DNA from: Geofilum sp964396555
Lineage (GTDB): Bacteria; Bacteroidota; Bacteroidia; Bacteroidales; Marinilabiliaceae
Assembly: GCA_964396555.1 (NCBI GenBank)
Contig: CAYNFX010000005.1
Span: forward strand, 1-48,090
Reading direction: 5' to 3'
DNA length: 48,090 nucleotides
Shown: piece by piece, positions 14,879 through 24,190 of the stretch
Numbering within the stretch: position 1 is the first letter of the stretch
Layout of the letters: each line of letters opens with the position of its first letter
Notes under the pieces: generated by a model
Seen by the model: only the letters and a program-made list of their open reading frames with translations
The model's database searches: none
What the model was told of the DNA's origin: nothing
Position numbers and translations under genes: made by a program

Positions 14879-17695
14879 TCAGATCGAGAATCTCTGATTT
14901 GCACTGAAATAATAATGCGTCTTCAGCACTTCCTCACGAGACTTGCCTTCCATGCATTGCAGATTACAATATGGTAAATTCTTTTCGCAATGGCATCTCT
15001 TAAATACCTTTTCAATGATCTCCCTCTGCCCTACCATGTGTAGTCCGGCTAGTCCGGTCGCCGGACTGGCACTTGCTATACGGGCAACCGGGACCAGGTC
15101 TTCGCTTGGCATCATGCTGCGAATATAATTCCATGCACCCATATTTTCAGGTTCTTCCTGCACCCACAGTCTCAGTTTAACCTTTTCATACTTTTTGAGT
15201 ATGGCCTGAACCTGCTTGCGTGGGAATGGGTGAAGCTGTTCTATCCTGACAAGTGCCACATTCCTTGCATTAAGTTCCTGCTTACGAGCCAGAAGGTCGT
15301 AATAAATCTTGCCCGAGCAGAACACAAGTCTTGACACCGAAGTCATGTTGACATTATCGTCATCAATCACTTCCTGGAAGCTTCCCTGGGCAAGATCTTC
15401 GACTGTTGACACGCACATAGGGTGTCTCAGTAAGCTCTTGGGCGTAAAAATAACCATCGGTATGCGGTACTCACTTTTTACCTGACGGCGCAACACATGG
15501 AATAGGTTAGCCGGAGTAGTAAGACTCGCCACCTGCATATTGTTGCGGGCAGACAAATTAAGGAAGCGTTCTATCCTTGCACTGGAGTGCTCCGGTCCCT
15601 GTCCTTCAAAACCGTGAGGCAGGTATAGTACAAGGCCGTTCATCAGTCCCCATTTTTCTTCAGCCGAACTGATGTACTGGTCGATAATAACCTGGGCAAC
15701 GTTGGTGAAGTCACCAAACTGTGCCTCCCAGATATTGAGTCCGTTGGGTACTCCCAATGCATGACCGTATTCGAAGCCAAGAACACCATATTCAGACAAT
15801 GGTGAATTGTATGCATGGAAGGAATTTGGGTTCTTGTCAAGATGGCGAAGCGGCATATAGCGCTCGTTCATATCCTCAAGTGTAAAGCTGGCATGACGGT
15901 GAGCAAAGGTTCCTCTCTCACTATCCTGTCCGCTCAGGCGGACTGGATGCCCGTCATCAACTAAGGTAGCATAAGCCAGTAGTTCGGCAATCGCCCAGTC
16001 CACCTTGTTGCTTTCCACAAGTTTTTTCCTATCCTCGAGTATCTTATAGACCTTTGAGAAAAACTGCATATCCGAGGGAAGTGAATTTATCTTCTCAAAG
16101 AGTTTATGCAGAAGCTCTTTAGACACTCCTGTCGGATAAGTCACTTCAAAGTCGCCTTTGACGGCATACTTATACCCTTTCCAGAGATCGGGAAGAAAGG
16201 GACCTATCGACATCTTCCTGATAAGTTCGGAGGCCTTAAATTCTTCTTCAAGATATGACTCAAATTCAACATTGAGTTGACTGATTTCTTCTTCAGTCAG
16301 CACACCTTGTCTGATAAGCTGCTGTCCATAAATATCTCTTGGATTGGGATGAGAAGCTATGATCTTGTACAGCGTAGGCTGAGTAAAGCGGGGCTCATCC
16401 CCCTCATTATGACCGTACTTCCTGTATGACAATATATCGATAAAGACATCGCTGTGAAACTTCTGCCTGTATTCCATAGCCAGTTCGAATACATATACTA
16501 TGGCCTCGGCATCGTCGCCGTTGACGTGAAATACCGGACAGTTGGTTACCTTGCCTACATCAGTACAATAGGTACTTGAACGTGCTTCAAGGTAGTTGGT
16601 TGTGAAGCCCACCTGGTTGTTTACAACAACATGGATAGTTCCTCCTGTCATATAACCCGGCAACTTGGCCATCTGAAGCACCTCATAGACCACACCCTGG
16701 GTAGCAACTGCAGCATCCCCATGAATAATAACAGGTACTACCTTGTCGTAATCACCCTTATATCCATGATCTATACGGGCTCTGGATAATCCTTCAGCAA
16801 CCGGAGTTACTGTTTCTAAGTGTGACGGGTTGGGCAGCAACATAAGGCGAACCCTCTTGTCACCACTGTCGGTGACATTATCAAAGCCAAGGTGATACTT
16901 TACGTCACCAAGAGAGATGTTGTCGTCATATTCATCAGCAACAAATTCCTTGAATACATTGCGATAGGGCTTACCCAAAACATTTGTAAGAACATTCAGA
17001 CGGCCCCTGTGTGCCATACCGAAAACAAACTCGTTGACACCCAACTGTGCGCCCTTGTCTATTAGGGCTCTGACACCGGGGATAAGAACTTCTGATCCTT
17101 CGAGTGAGAAGCGCTTCTGGCCGACAAATTTTTTGTGTACGAAGGTTTCAAAACCTACTGCACGTTTGAGGTAACGATAAATACTCTTTTTCTTGTCCGC
17201 ATCAAACGATGGAAGGTTTTTCACACTCTCCATCTTATCACGCAGCCATTCTACAATTTCTGGCTTACGGACATAAAGGAATTCCACACCAATCGAAAGA
17301 CAGTAAGTGTCTTTGAGGTGTTGTATTATATCCCGCAGTTTTGCAGGTCCAATACCAATCTGAATACCGGCCTGAAATACCTGATCGAGATCACCCTCCT
17401 CCAGCCCAAAGTTTTCAATGTCCAGAGTAGGAAAGTACCTACGCCTTGCTCTAACAGGATTTGTTTGGGTAAACAGGTGTCCTCTCTGCCTGTAGCCATG
17501 AATCAGGTTTATAACCTTAAACTCCTTGCCAATCTCTTCCCCGCCTGCTAGGCTCAAATTGGCCAGTGCAAAGTCAAATCCCTTGAAAAAATTAAGATAT
17601 CCGGGATCCACAGAAGCTGGATCCTCCTTATACTGTTGGTACAATGCCTCAATAGCTCCTATTTCGCTATTGCTGACAAATGAAAATTCATCCAT
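14879..17695 (-). CDS. sucA: 2-oxoglutarate dehydrogenase E1
   Basis: This thiamine-diphosphate enzyme decarboxylates 2-oxoglutarate and passes the succinyl group to E2. The length of 938 residues is normal for OGDH E1. The N-terminus SNSEIGAIEALYQQYKEDP is the usual E2/E3 contact segment. FGMAHRGRLNVL, GDAAVATQGVVYEV, NNQVGFTTNYLEAR and HVNGDDAEAIVY are cofactor and active-site blocks. The C-terminal transketolase-like part has LPHGFEGQGPEHSSARIERF and RIEQLHPFP. It is the first gene of sucAB, divergent from the AddB-like gene. A TAACTTTG word at 17800-17807 on the minus strand is a possible -7 box, with a leader near 100 bases. Confidence 0.96.
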   Translation of the reverse strand: MDEFSFVSNSEIGAIEALYQQYKEDPASVDPGYLNFFKGFDFALANLSLAGGEEIGKEFKVINLIHGYRQRGHLFTQTNPVRARRRYFPTLDIENFGLEEGDLDQVFQAGIQIGIGPAKLRDIIQHLKDTYCLSIGVEFLYVRKPEIVEWLRDKMESVKNLPSFDADKKKSIYRYLKRAVGFETFVHKKFVGQKRFSLEGSEVLIPGVRALIDKGAQLGVNEFVFGMAHRGRLNVLTNVLGKPYRNVFKEFVADEYDDNISLGDVKYHLGFDNVTDSGDKRVRLMLLPNPSHLETVTPVAEGLSRARIDHGYKGDYDKVVPVIIHGDAAVATQGVVYEVLQMAKLPGYMTGGTIHVVVNNQVGFTTNYLEARSSTYCTDVGKVTNCPVFHVNGDDAEAIVYVFELAMEYRQKFHSDVFIDILSYRKYGHNEGDEPRFTQPTLYKIIASHPNPRDIYGQQLIRQGVLTEEEISQLNVEFESYLEEEFKASELIRKMSIGPFLPDLWKGYKYAVKGDFEVTYPTGVSKELLHKLFEKINSLPSDMQFFSKVYKILEDRKKLVESNKVDWAIAELLAYATLVDDGHPVRLSGQDSERGTFAHRHASFTLEDMNERYMPLRHLDKNPNSFHAYNSPLSEYGVLGFEYGHALGVPNGLNIWEAQFGDFTNVAQVIIDQYISSAEEKWGLMNGLVLYLPHGFEGQGPEHSSARIERFLNLSARNNMQVASLTTPANLFHVLRRQVKSEYRIPMVIFTPKSLLRHPMCVSTVEDLAQGSFQEVIDDDNVNMTSVSRLVFCSGKIYYDLLARKQELNARNVALVRIEQLHPFPRKQVQAILKKYEKVKLRLWVQEEPENMGAWNYIRSMMPSEDLVPVARIASASPATGLAGLHMVGQREIIEKVFKRCHCEKNLPYCNLQCMEGKSREEVLKTHYYFSANQRFSI

Positions 17696-17806
17696 AAATA
17701 CCTAGTGCCCCCTTTTATGATGACAATATTTTTAATGCCAGCCCCAAAATTTCCTATAAAACAAAAACATTGCTAATTTCAAGGCTTCACTCACTATTGC
17801 AAAGTT

Positions 17807-20800
17807 ATGCAAACATTCCTCGAACACTTAGCAAAGTATCATATAACTTTCCATTTAACAGATCTGGACGAATTTTGTTTTGTCTTCCCAAGCCGCAGGG
17901 CATGCAGGTATTTTTCCATGTATCTGGGAAGGCTTGCCGACAGGCCTATCTGGGCACCCAAAATATTGACAATCAGCGACTTTTTTGGCCAAATAGACCC
18001 CACTCCCGTACCCGACAACATTACCCTGGTTTTCAAGCTTTACGAATCATACTGCAAGATTAGTGAAAAAGATATTTCGATAGATGATTTCCTGCCATTA
18101 GGTGAGATGTTGTTGAATGATTTCAACGATATCGACAACTATATGGCAAATCCCCGGGAGGTGTTTGCCAATTTGGCCGCCATTAAGAATATGGAGATGG
18201 ATTATTCTCACCTGACGGAAAACCAGATAGAGGCTATCAGGAGCTTTTGGAATACCTTTGATCCCGAAACACTATCACCACAACAATCAGGTTTCCTGTC
18301 GGTATGGGACAGACTGGGCGAGCTTTATGATCATTTCAGGGACTCACTAATTGAACAGAACACGGCTTATGGCGGCATGATAGCCAGGAGATTAGCCGAA
18401 AAGGCCCGAAATGAGCGGTCACTTGAAATCCCCTTCAACCGCGTTGTATTTGCCGGCTTCAACGCGCTTAACAAATGCGAGCGTACCATCTTCCACTATT
18501 TAAAGATACAGCAGAAGGCTTCGTTCTTCTGGGATTATCCGCAACTGCTGTTGACTGAGAAACAGGATCCATCCAATCCTGCTATGAAAGTGATGCATGA
18601 GGGTGGACTCTTTATGAAGCATAATATATATGACTTCCCGTCACCAGAAAACTGGGAGGATCCTTTCAACAAGGAGGCTGCCGATATTGTGATAACCGCA
18701 GCATCCAACAGTCTGGTTCAGGCCGGGGCTGTATATGACTTCCTGGAGCAGATAGTTCCAGGCAAACACGAAGAAGGCAAAGGTCCTGATGCAGATAATT
18801 CCCTAAAGGGTGCACCAGCATCTGCCAAATCCAACTCCCTTAATGCAGTACAAGAAGAACAATGGCTGAAAGGAAAGGATTCAATATCCGGATTAAAGGA
18901 ACCGGGAAGATTGCAAACCAATGAAACAGGTGTAACTGGGTCAGGTAAAGTATCTGCAAATAAAAAAGACATGACAGCGTTGGGGCTGAGAACTGCTGTA
19001 ATTCTGGCCGATGAGCAACAGCTCTTCCCTGTGCTAAGTTCCATACCTTCTAAGTTTTCCAGTATCAATATCACCCTGGGTTACCCTCTGAAAAGCACCC
19101 CGGCTTTTGCTCTATCCGAAATTTTGCTGGCTATGCAAAACAATTGTAGGGAGACACGTGAAGGTAAGACATGGTTTTATCACAGGGATGTTACTGCCCT
19201 GCTGCAGCATCAATATATCCTTGGAATTTTGGGTCAGTCAGCACTTGAACTTACCCGCAGGTTGGTTAGATATAACAGCCCCTTTATTGAGGCCAGCCTG
19301 CTAAAAGAAAACAACTTATGCGCTAAGCTATTCAAAAAGGCCGGGGACGTATACGAGCTTACCTCCTACCTTATGGATATCCTGACTTTGATATACAGAT
19401 ATCTTAGGGGCAGTGACGACCAAAATGTGGACAGTCTACCTGCCCCTGATGGGAGCGGGCCTCGACAAGCTCAGCTGCCCGTACAAGGGACACTGTTTGG
19501 AAAGACTGCAGGCCATGAGACAACCTCAGAAAAAAACAATGAAGATGAAAGGAGCGTAAAGGCAACTAAGTCATCCGGCGAGGCAGAGCTATGGGGTATG
19601 GATATTGAAACTGGTATAGAAACAGGTCGTGGGAACTTAAAACAGGCTTCAGACGTAGAGGAGCTTGATGTACATGGAGAAAAGAAAGGCCTCGAAATGG
19701 AGTTTATCTACTGCCTCTTCACCACTGTAAAACGGCTCTCAGATATCCTGTCTAAGCTACCGGTACAGCCCAACCCCACAACATGGCAGTCTCTGTTCCG
19801 CAAGCTTGCAGCTTTTCAGTCGGTACCATTTAACGGTGAACCGCTTAAAGGACTACAGATCATGGGTTTGCTGGAAACAAGGGCACTTGACTTTGAAAAC
19901 CTTGTGATTATTGGAATGAATGAGGGAGTCTTTCCAAAAAGTTCACCACCTGACTCCTTTATACCATACAACCTGAGAAAGGCCTTTGATTTGCCGGTAA
20001 TCGATAATCAGGATGCAATCTTTGCATACTACTTCTACAGGCTGATTCACAGAGCAAAGAAGGTCAGACTTGTTTACAGCACAACCGGATCCGGAGCAGA
20101 AGAGGCTGAGATGAGCCGCTTCCTGCAACAGCTCTATTACGAGTACCCAGGCAAGATCATCATGGAAACCCCCCAGCAGAAGGTCAGTGTGCCTGCAATA
20201 AAGGAACTGTTTGCTGAGAAAGACGAGGCAGTCATGGCTCAACTGAGCAGATTCCTTGAAAATGGACAAGGCAAACTGTCGCCCAGTGCTATGAGCGATT
20301 ATCTGGAATGCACCCTTCGCTTCTTCTACAAGCATGTGGCCCGCATCAGAGAGGCCGACTCAATAAGCGAGGATCTGGATCCTCGCATCTTCGGTATCCT
20401 TTTTCACAGGATAATGGAGCAGATCTATTCCCCGCATAAGGGTAAGATGATACAAAAGGAAAATATCGAACTTTGGCTTAACGACAAGGATAAAATAAGG
20501 GAGGTAATGAACTCTGCATTTGAAGAGAGCGTCCCCTTTATTAGGCAAAGCGGCAGTGAGTTTGTCGACCTTCAGGGTAAAAACATACTAGTATATGAGA
20601 TATTGTTCAGGTATGTGGTTCGCTTCCTTGAAATCGAAAAGGACCAGGCACCGTTCCGACTTTCGGACCTCGAAGAAAAAGTAGGCATCACGCACACTGT
20701 CAATAAAGACCTGAAGGTCAACATTGGAGGTATTATTGACAGAACCGACGAAAAGGAAGGTATTACAAGGATACTGGACTACAAGACAGGATCGGCTTCA

Positions 20801-21145
20801 AATAGCGCCTCAAAAATCGAGGAATTGTTCACTCATGAAAAACACGGAGATAAAAAGGCAATCTTCCAGACCCTACTCTATTCCTATATAAAGTCCGTAA
20901 TGACAGGCAGTGATTCAATAGAGCCCGGTATCATACCAATTACCAAAATCTTCGACAGGAATTTCTCAAGTTCGATAACAATAGACAAGCAAACGATAAT
21001 CTTCGGAAACGTAAAGACTGAGTTTCTGGAAAGGTTGAATCCTGTGCTTGAGGAACTGTTCAACCCCGGAATACCCTTCGTGCAGACCAGGGTAGAGAAA
21101 AACTGCAGATATTGCCTCTTCAGACAGCACTGTTTTAAGGACTAA
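17807..21145 (+). CDS. AddB-like PD-(D/E)XK nuclease family protein
   Basis: This 1112-residue protein resembles the AddB side of double-strand-break resection enzymes. The start (LDEFCFVFPSRRACRYFSMY) is an inactive helicase-like module with no Walker A GxGKT. The nuclease is near the C-terminus: GILFHRIMEQIY (about 863), GGIIDRTDEK and the catalytic ILDYKTGS (about 990). A Cys in SDYLECTLRFFYKHV (about 834) and CRYCLFRQHC at the end would supply a four-Cys iron-sulfur staple. Two Ser/Gly/Lys-rich inserts, roughly 315-390 and 545-630, look unrelated to the fold; the second contains a REP-like palindrome. No AddA/UvrD partner is present in the window. It is a single gene convergent with trmD. 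Confidence 0.82.
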   Translation: MQTFLEHLAKYHITFHLTDLDEFCFVFPSRRACRYFSMYLGRLADRPIWAPKILTISDFFGQIDPTPVPDNITLVFKLYESYCKISEKDISIDDFLPLGEMLLNDFNDIDNYMANPREVFANLAAIKNMEMDYSHLTENQIEAIRSFWNTFDPETLSPQQSGFLSVWDRLGELYDHFRDSLIEQNTAYGGMIARRLAEKARNERSLEIPFNRVVFAGFNALNKCERTIFHYLKIQQKASFFWDYPQLLLTEKQDPSNPAMKVMHEGGLFMKHNIYDFPSPENWEDPFNKEAADIVITAASNSLVQAGAVYDFLEQIVPGKHEEGKGPDADNSLKGAPASAKSNSLNAVQEEQWLKGKDSISGLKEPGRLQTNETGVTGSGKVSANKKDMTALGLRTAVILADEQQLFPVLSSIPSKFSSINITLGYPLKSTPAFALSEILLAMQNNCRETREGKTWFYHRDVTALLQHQYILGILGQSALELTRRLVRYNSPFIEASLLKENNLCAKLFKKAGDVYELTSYLMDILTLIYRYLRGSDDQNVDSLPAPDGSGPRQAQLPVQGTLFGKTAGHETTSEKNNEDERSVKATKSSGEAELWGMDIETGIETGRGNLKQASDVEELDVHGEKKGLEMEFIYCLFTTVKRLSDILSKLPVQPNPTTWQSLFRKLAAFQSVPFNGEPLKGLQIMGLLETRALDFENLVIIGMNEGVFPKSSPPDSFIPYNLRKAFDLPVIDNQDAIFAYYFYRLIHRAKKVRLVYSTTGSGAEEAEMSRFLQQLYYEYPGKIIMETPQQKVSVPAIKELFAEKDEAVMAQLSRFLENGQGKLSPSAMSDYLECTLRFFYKHVARIREADSISEDLDPRIFGILFHRIMEQIYSPHKGKMIQKENIELWLNDKDKIREVMNSAFEESVPFIRQSGSEFVDLQGKNILVYEILFRYVVRFLEIEKDQAPFRLSDLEEKVGITHTVNKDLKVNIGGIIDRTDEKEGITRILDYKTGSASNSASKIEELFTHEKHGDKKAIFQTLLYSYIKSVMTGSDSIEPGIIPITKIFDRNFSSSITIDKQTIIFGNVKTEFLERLNPVLEELFNPGIPFVQTRVEKNCRYCLFRQHCFKD
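19456..19481 (+). repeat. REP-like palindromic element inside the AddB-like gene
   Basis: CGGGC (19456-19460) and GCCCG (19477-19481) flank CTCGACAAGCTCAGCT. The core TCGACAAGCTCAG is a word I recall from dispersed REP-type palindromes in many bacterial genomes. It is read in frame (PDGSGPRQAQLPVQG) within a low-complexity insert. I saw no second copy in the window. Confidence 0.45.
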
Positions 21146-21156
21146 GCAGTTCCGGC

Positions 21157-21175
21157 GGCTTAGCCCACCTAAGCC
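21157..21175. terminator. hairpin between convergent AddB-like gene and trmD
   Basis: GGCTTAG (21157-21163) pairs perfectly with CTAAGCC (21169-21175) around CCCAC in the 44-base gap between two stops. There is no T-run on either side, so it is a weak candidate terminator or 3'-end stabiliser. Confidence 0.35.
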
Positions 21176-21189
21176 CCGCGTTCTTAAGG

Positions 21190-21870
21190 CTAATCCTCTC
21201 CGAGGATGTCAGGTCTTAGTTTTTTAGTTCTTTCAAGAGCCTGTTCTTCCCTCCACCTGTCTATTTTTGCCTCATGGCCTGAAAGCAGTATATCAGGCAC
21301 TTTCCAGCCCTTGTATTCAGCAGGACGGGTATAAACCGGAGGAGCAAGCAGATTGTCCTGGAAGGAATCAGAAAGTGCGGAAGTTTCATCAGAAATTACT
21401 CCGGGGATAAGTCTAACCACAGAATCTACAACAACGGCTGCAGGCAACTCTCCTCCCGTCAGCACATAGTCACCAATAGAAATTTCCATGGAGATAAAAT
21501 TGTCCCGAACACGCTGATCGACACCCTTGTAATGACCGCAGAGTATAATCAGGTTGCCCTTGAGTGACAGTTGGTTTACAATCCTTTGATCAAGACGCTT
21601 GCCATCAGGACTCATATAAATCACTTCGTCATAGTCCCGTTCACTCTTAAGCTTTGAGATCACCCTGTCAATTGGTTCAATCTGCATTACCATACCTGCC
21701 CCTCCTCCAAAAGGATAATCATCCACCCTGTGATGCTTGTCAGTAGAATAATCCCTTATGTCGTGCAGGACTATCTCCGCCTGCCCCTGCTCAACAGCCC
21801 TTTTTATGATACTTTCAGAGAAGGGTCCCTGAAAAATATCCGGAAAGAGGGTCAAAATATCAATCCGCAT
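21190..21870 (-). CDS. trmD: tRNA (guanine-N1-)-methyltransferase TrmD
   Basis: TrmD methylates G37 of tRNAs that read CNN codons, using SAM, and prevents +1 frameshifting. From the ATG at 21868-21870 the protein is 226 residues and starts MRIDILTLFPDIFQGPF, the canonical TrmD opening. The trefoil-knot SAM site is seen in LIILCGHYKGVDQRV and SIGDYVLTGGELPAAVVVDS. The catalytic region includes HHRVDDYPFGGGAGMVMQ. A longer frame from 21948 adds 26 residues and crosses the TATCTTTG promoter box, so I reject it. It is a single gene, with rpsP, rimM and rplS absent from its sides, unlike the classical operon. Confidence 0.95.
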   Translation of the reverse strand: MRIDILTLFPDIFQGPFSESIIKRAVEQGQAEIVLHDIRDYSTDKHHRVDDYPFGGGAGMVMQIEPIDRVISKLKSERDYDEVIYMSPDGKRLDQRIVNQLSLKGNLIILCGHYKGVDQRVRDNFISMEISIGDYVLTGGELPAAVVVDSVVRLIPGVISDETSALSDSFQDNLLAPPVYTRPAEYKGWKVPDILLSGHEAKIDRWREEQALERTKKLRPDILGED

Positions 21871-21886
21871 ATCTGTAAATTTCCTG

Positions 21887-21894
21887 CAAAGATA
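21887..21894 (-). promoter_or_regulatory. -7 box of the trmD promoter
   Basis: The minus strand reads TATCTTTG, a full match to TAnnTTTG. Transcription would start near 21880, about 10 bases before the trmD ATG, which supports the short start. No clear -33 element. Confidence 0.55.
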
Positions 21895-22033
21895 GTAAAG
21901 CAGCCCGTATCGGCATAATAAGGTTTTTTCAAAAAATCTTTTGACCATTACGCTTTATGTGATATATTCGTAAGCTAATTATAATAAGAGCTTAAACTAA
22001 GCTCAGATGTTGCACCCCCAAACACCTACGGTG

Positions 22034-23962
22034 ATGGAAGCAAATGAACTGAACAAGGAGCCCTTCGAGGGCACCAATGTGAATGCAGATGCCAATTCTA
22101 ACGATCCTAAGGACCTCTCTGACAATCTGAACGTCCATGAACAAGTAATGGAAGAAACTGAGGCATATCCGGAAGATCATGAAAATCCCGATCAGGATGA
22201 AGTGGAAGGGGATGAAGTGGACGATACGCCTCAGAAGACTGTCACAGAGGACTATTCTACATTTAGTCGTGCAGACCTTACCAAGGCACTAAGGACGCTG
22301 ATCAGGGAAAATCAGGCGGCCTCTATCAGAGATGAAGTTGAAACCATTAAGCAACATTTCGATAAAGCTACAGTCATTCTAGATGATGAAGCAAAGGCCA
22401 GATTTGTAGAATCAGGTGAACCTGTTGAACTTTATATTTCCCAACCTGACCAACTTCAAAAGGAATTCTCAACCCTGTTGTTCGAATATCGCAACAAGCG
22501 AGATGAAGAACGTCAAAGTCTGGAACAGAACAAGGAAAAAAACCTTGCCCTCAAGTATGAAGTTATCGAAGGTATTAAGGATCTTATCAATCGTCAGGAA
22601 TCAATGGATCATACCTTCCAGGAGTTCAGGGTACTTCAGCAACGTTGGAGAGAGATAGGTCCCGTACCTCAGAGCAAACTGCAGGATATGTGGGAGAATT
22701 ACCACCATCATGTAGAGAACTTTTACAATTATATCAAGATAAACAATGAATTGCGCGACCTTGATCTGAAGAAGAATCTGGAAGCCAAGGTTGAACTCTG
22801 TGAAAAAGCTGAGAAACTCCTTCTTGAACCTTCACCGGTCAAGGCCTTTAAGGCCCTGCAGAAGTTGCACGATCTATGGAGGGAAATCGGTCCTGTACCT
22901 CGTGACAAGAAGGATGAGATTTGGGAACGTTTCAAGGATGCAACAAACAAAATCAATGCAAGGCAGCAGGAACATTTTGAGTCTTTGAAGAACCAGCTCA
23001 AAAAGAATCTGGAAGCCAAGATTGAACTTTGTGAAAAAGCAGAGTCTATTGCACATGCTGATATAAACTCACCTAGGGATTGGGAGCAAAAGAGCAAGGA
23101 ACTTATAGATCTGCAACAGATATGGAAGACTATCGGCTTTGCACCTAAGAAAGAGAACAATCAGGTCTATGATCGATTCAGAAAGGCCTGTGATAGCTTC
23201 TTCAACAATAAGAGAGATTTCTTTAAACACTATAAGGAAGACCAGCAAAGCAACTTTCAGCTAAAGAGTGAATTGTGTATTCAGGCTGAGGCCATGAAGG
23301 ATAGCTCTGACTGGAAAAAGGCAACCGACGAATATGTCCGTATACAAAAGAGATGGAAGGAGATCGGTCCGGTGCCCCGCAAGCAGTCAGATGCTATATG
23401 GAAAAGATTCAGGGATGCCTGTGATCATTTCTTTGCACGTAAGAAATCCTTCTTTGAAAATATTGACAGCGAACAGTTTGTTAACCTGAAGGCTAAGGAA
23501 GCCATACTCAAAGAACTCTCAGAGTTTGAGTTACAGGAAGACAACGATAAATCATTCAAGGCTTTGCAGGATTTCCAACGTCGTTGGTCCGAAGTCGGTT
23601 TTGTTCCCCTTAAGGAAAAAGACCGTATCAATCAGGAATTCCGCAATCTGATTAATCAAAAATTTGACCGCCTTAATCTTGATGAACTTGATAAAAACCT
23701 TCATAAGTTCCGCAATAAGCTGGACAACTGGAAAGCCTCCAATCAGTTTGAAGAAAAGATAGGTCAGGAGCGCAATAGGATCGTGCTTAAACTAAGACAG
23801 CTTGAAAGTGACATAGTGGTCTGGGAAAACAATATCGGTTTCTTTGCAAAGACCAAGAACTCAGATGCACTTATCAGGGATTTCAAGCACAAGATTGAGA
23901 ACGGAAAGCGCAATATGGAGCTGCTTAGCAAAAAGCTAGATATGATTGAGGAAATGCTGTAA
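22034..23962 (+). CDS. DUF349 repeat protein
   Basis: This long, highly charged protein has five DUF349-type helical repeats. Each carries a W-x-E/T-I/V-G motif: RWREIGPVPQ, LWREIGPVPRDKKDEIWERF, IWKTIGFAPKK, RWKEIGPVPRKQSDAIWKRF and RWSEVGFVPLKEKDRI. The N-terminal 75 residues are acidic and low in complexity. The C-terminus is coiled-coil-like. Repeats 2 and 3 share the near-identical opening KKNLEAKxELCEKAE, also at the DNA level (about 22770 and 23004). I chose the ATG at 22034 (MEANELNKEPFEG, 642 residues); an ATG at 22007 would add nine residues and neither has a clear ribosome site. Function is not established for this family. It is single-gene with a terminator. Confidence 0.8.
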   Translation: MEANELNKEPFEGTNVNADANSNDPKDLSDNLNVHEQVMEETEAYPEDHENPDQDEVEGDEVDDTPQKTVTEDYSTFSRADLTKALRTLIRENQAASIRDEVETIKQHFDKATVILDDEAKARFVESGEPVELYISQPDQLQKEFSTLLFEYRNKRDEERQSLEQNKEKNLALKYEVIEGIKDLINRQESMDHTFQEFRVLQQRWREIGPVPQSKLQDMWENYHHHVENFYNYIKINNELRDLDLKKNLEAKVELCEKAEKLLLEPSPVKAFKALQKLHDLWREIGPVPRDKKDEIWERFKDATNKINARQQEHFESLKNQLKKNLEAKIELCEKAESIAHADINSPRDWEQKSKELIDLQQIWKTIGFAPKKENNQVYDRFRKACDSFFNNKRDFFKHYKEDQQSNFQLKSELCIQAEAMKDSSDWKKATDEYVRIQKRWKEIGPVPRKQSDAIWKRFRDACDHFFARKKSFFENIDSEQFVNLKAKEAILKELSEFELQEDNDKSFKALQDFQRRWSEVGFVPLKEKDRINQEFRNLINQKFDRLNLDELDKNLHKFRNKLDNWKASNQFEEKIGQERNRIVLKLRQLESDIVVWENNIGFFAKTKNSDALIRDFKHKIENGKRNMELLSKKLDMIEEML

Positions 23963-23989
23963 GAAGATAACTTGAATAATAAAATTAGG

Positions 23990-24019
23990 GGGTGTCATGT
24001 AGTGCATGACACCCTTTTT
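23990..24019 (+). terminator. Rho-independent terminator after the DUF349 gene
   Basis: GGGTGTCATG (23990-23999) pairs perfectly with CATGACACCC (24005-24014) around TAGTG, followed by T5. It isolates the pyrG-yidC unit. Confidence 0.93.
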
Positions 24020-24077
24020 AATTGTTTTTTATTTGTTCAGCAGCCATAAGACCTTCAATAATTATAATAGATTTTGC

Positions 24078-24085
24078 TACCTTTG
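24078..24085 (+). promoter_or_regulatory. -7 box of the pyrG-yidC promoter
   Basis: TACCTTTG matches TAnnTTTG. Transcription would start near 24092, giving a leader of about 100 bases before the GTG start of pyrG, long enough to hold the structure at 24105-24157. Confidence 0.5.
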
Positions 24086-24104
24086 TACTATGTTATTTGT
24101 TTAA

Positions 24105-24157
24105 CCGGCAATTTAAAGGGCTGTAATTCAATCGATTAAGCCCCAGGCTTTTGCCGG
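24105..24157 (+). promoter_or_regulatory. structured leader upstream of pyrG
   Basis: CCGGCAA (24105-24111) pairs with TTGCCGG (24151-24157) and encloses a second stem: GGGCT (24118-24122) with AGCCC (24139-24143). The second stem is extended by TAAT with ATTA around TCAATCG. The element ends about 33 bases before the GTG. The compensating nested stems suggest a leader RNA element, possibly regulatory. It does not match a riboswitch class that I know. Confidence 0.45.
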
Positions 24158-24190
24158 AATAGGTTGTTTAATTCTTTAAAACTGATTAAG

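Noticed and set aside
21871..21948. N-terminal extension of TrmD
   Set aside because: It would cross the TATCTTTG promoter box, and TrmD proteins start at MRIDILTLFPDIF.
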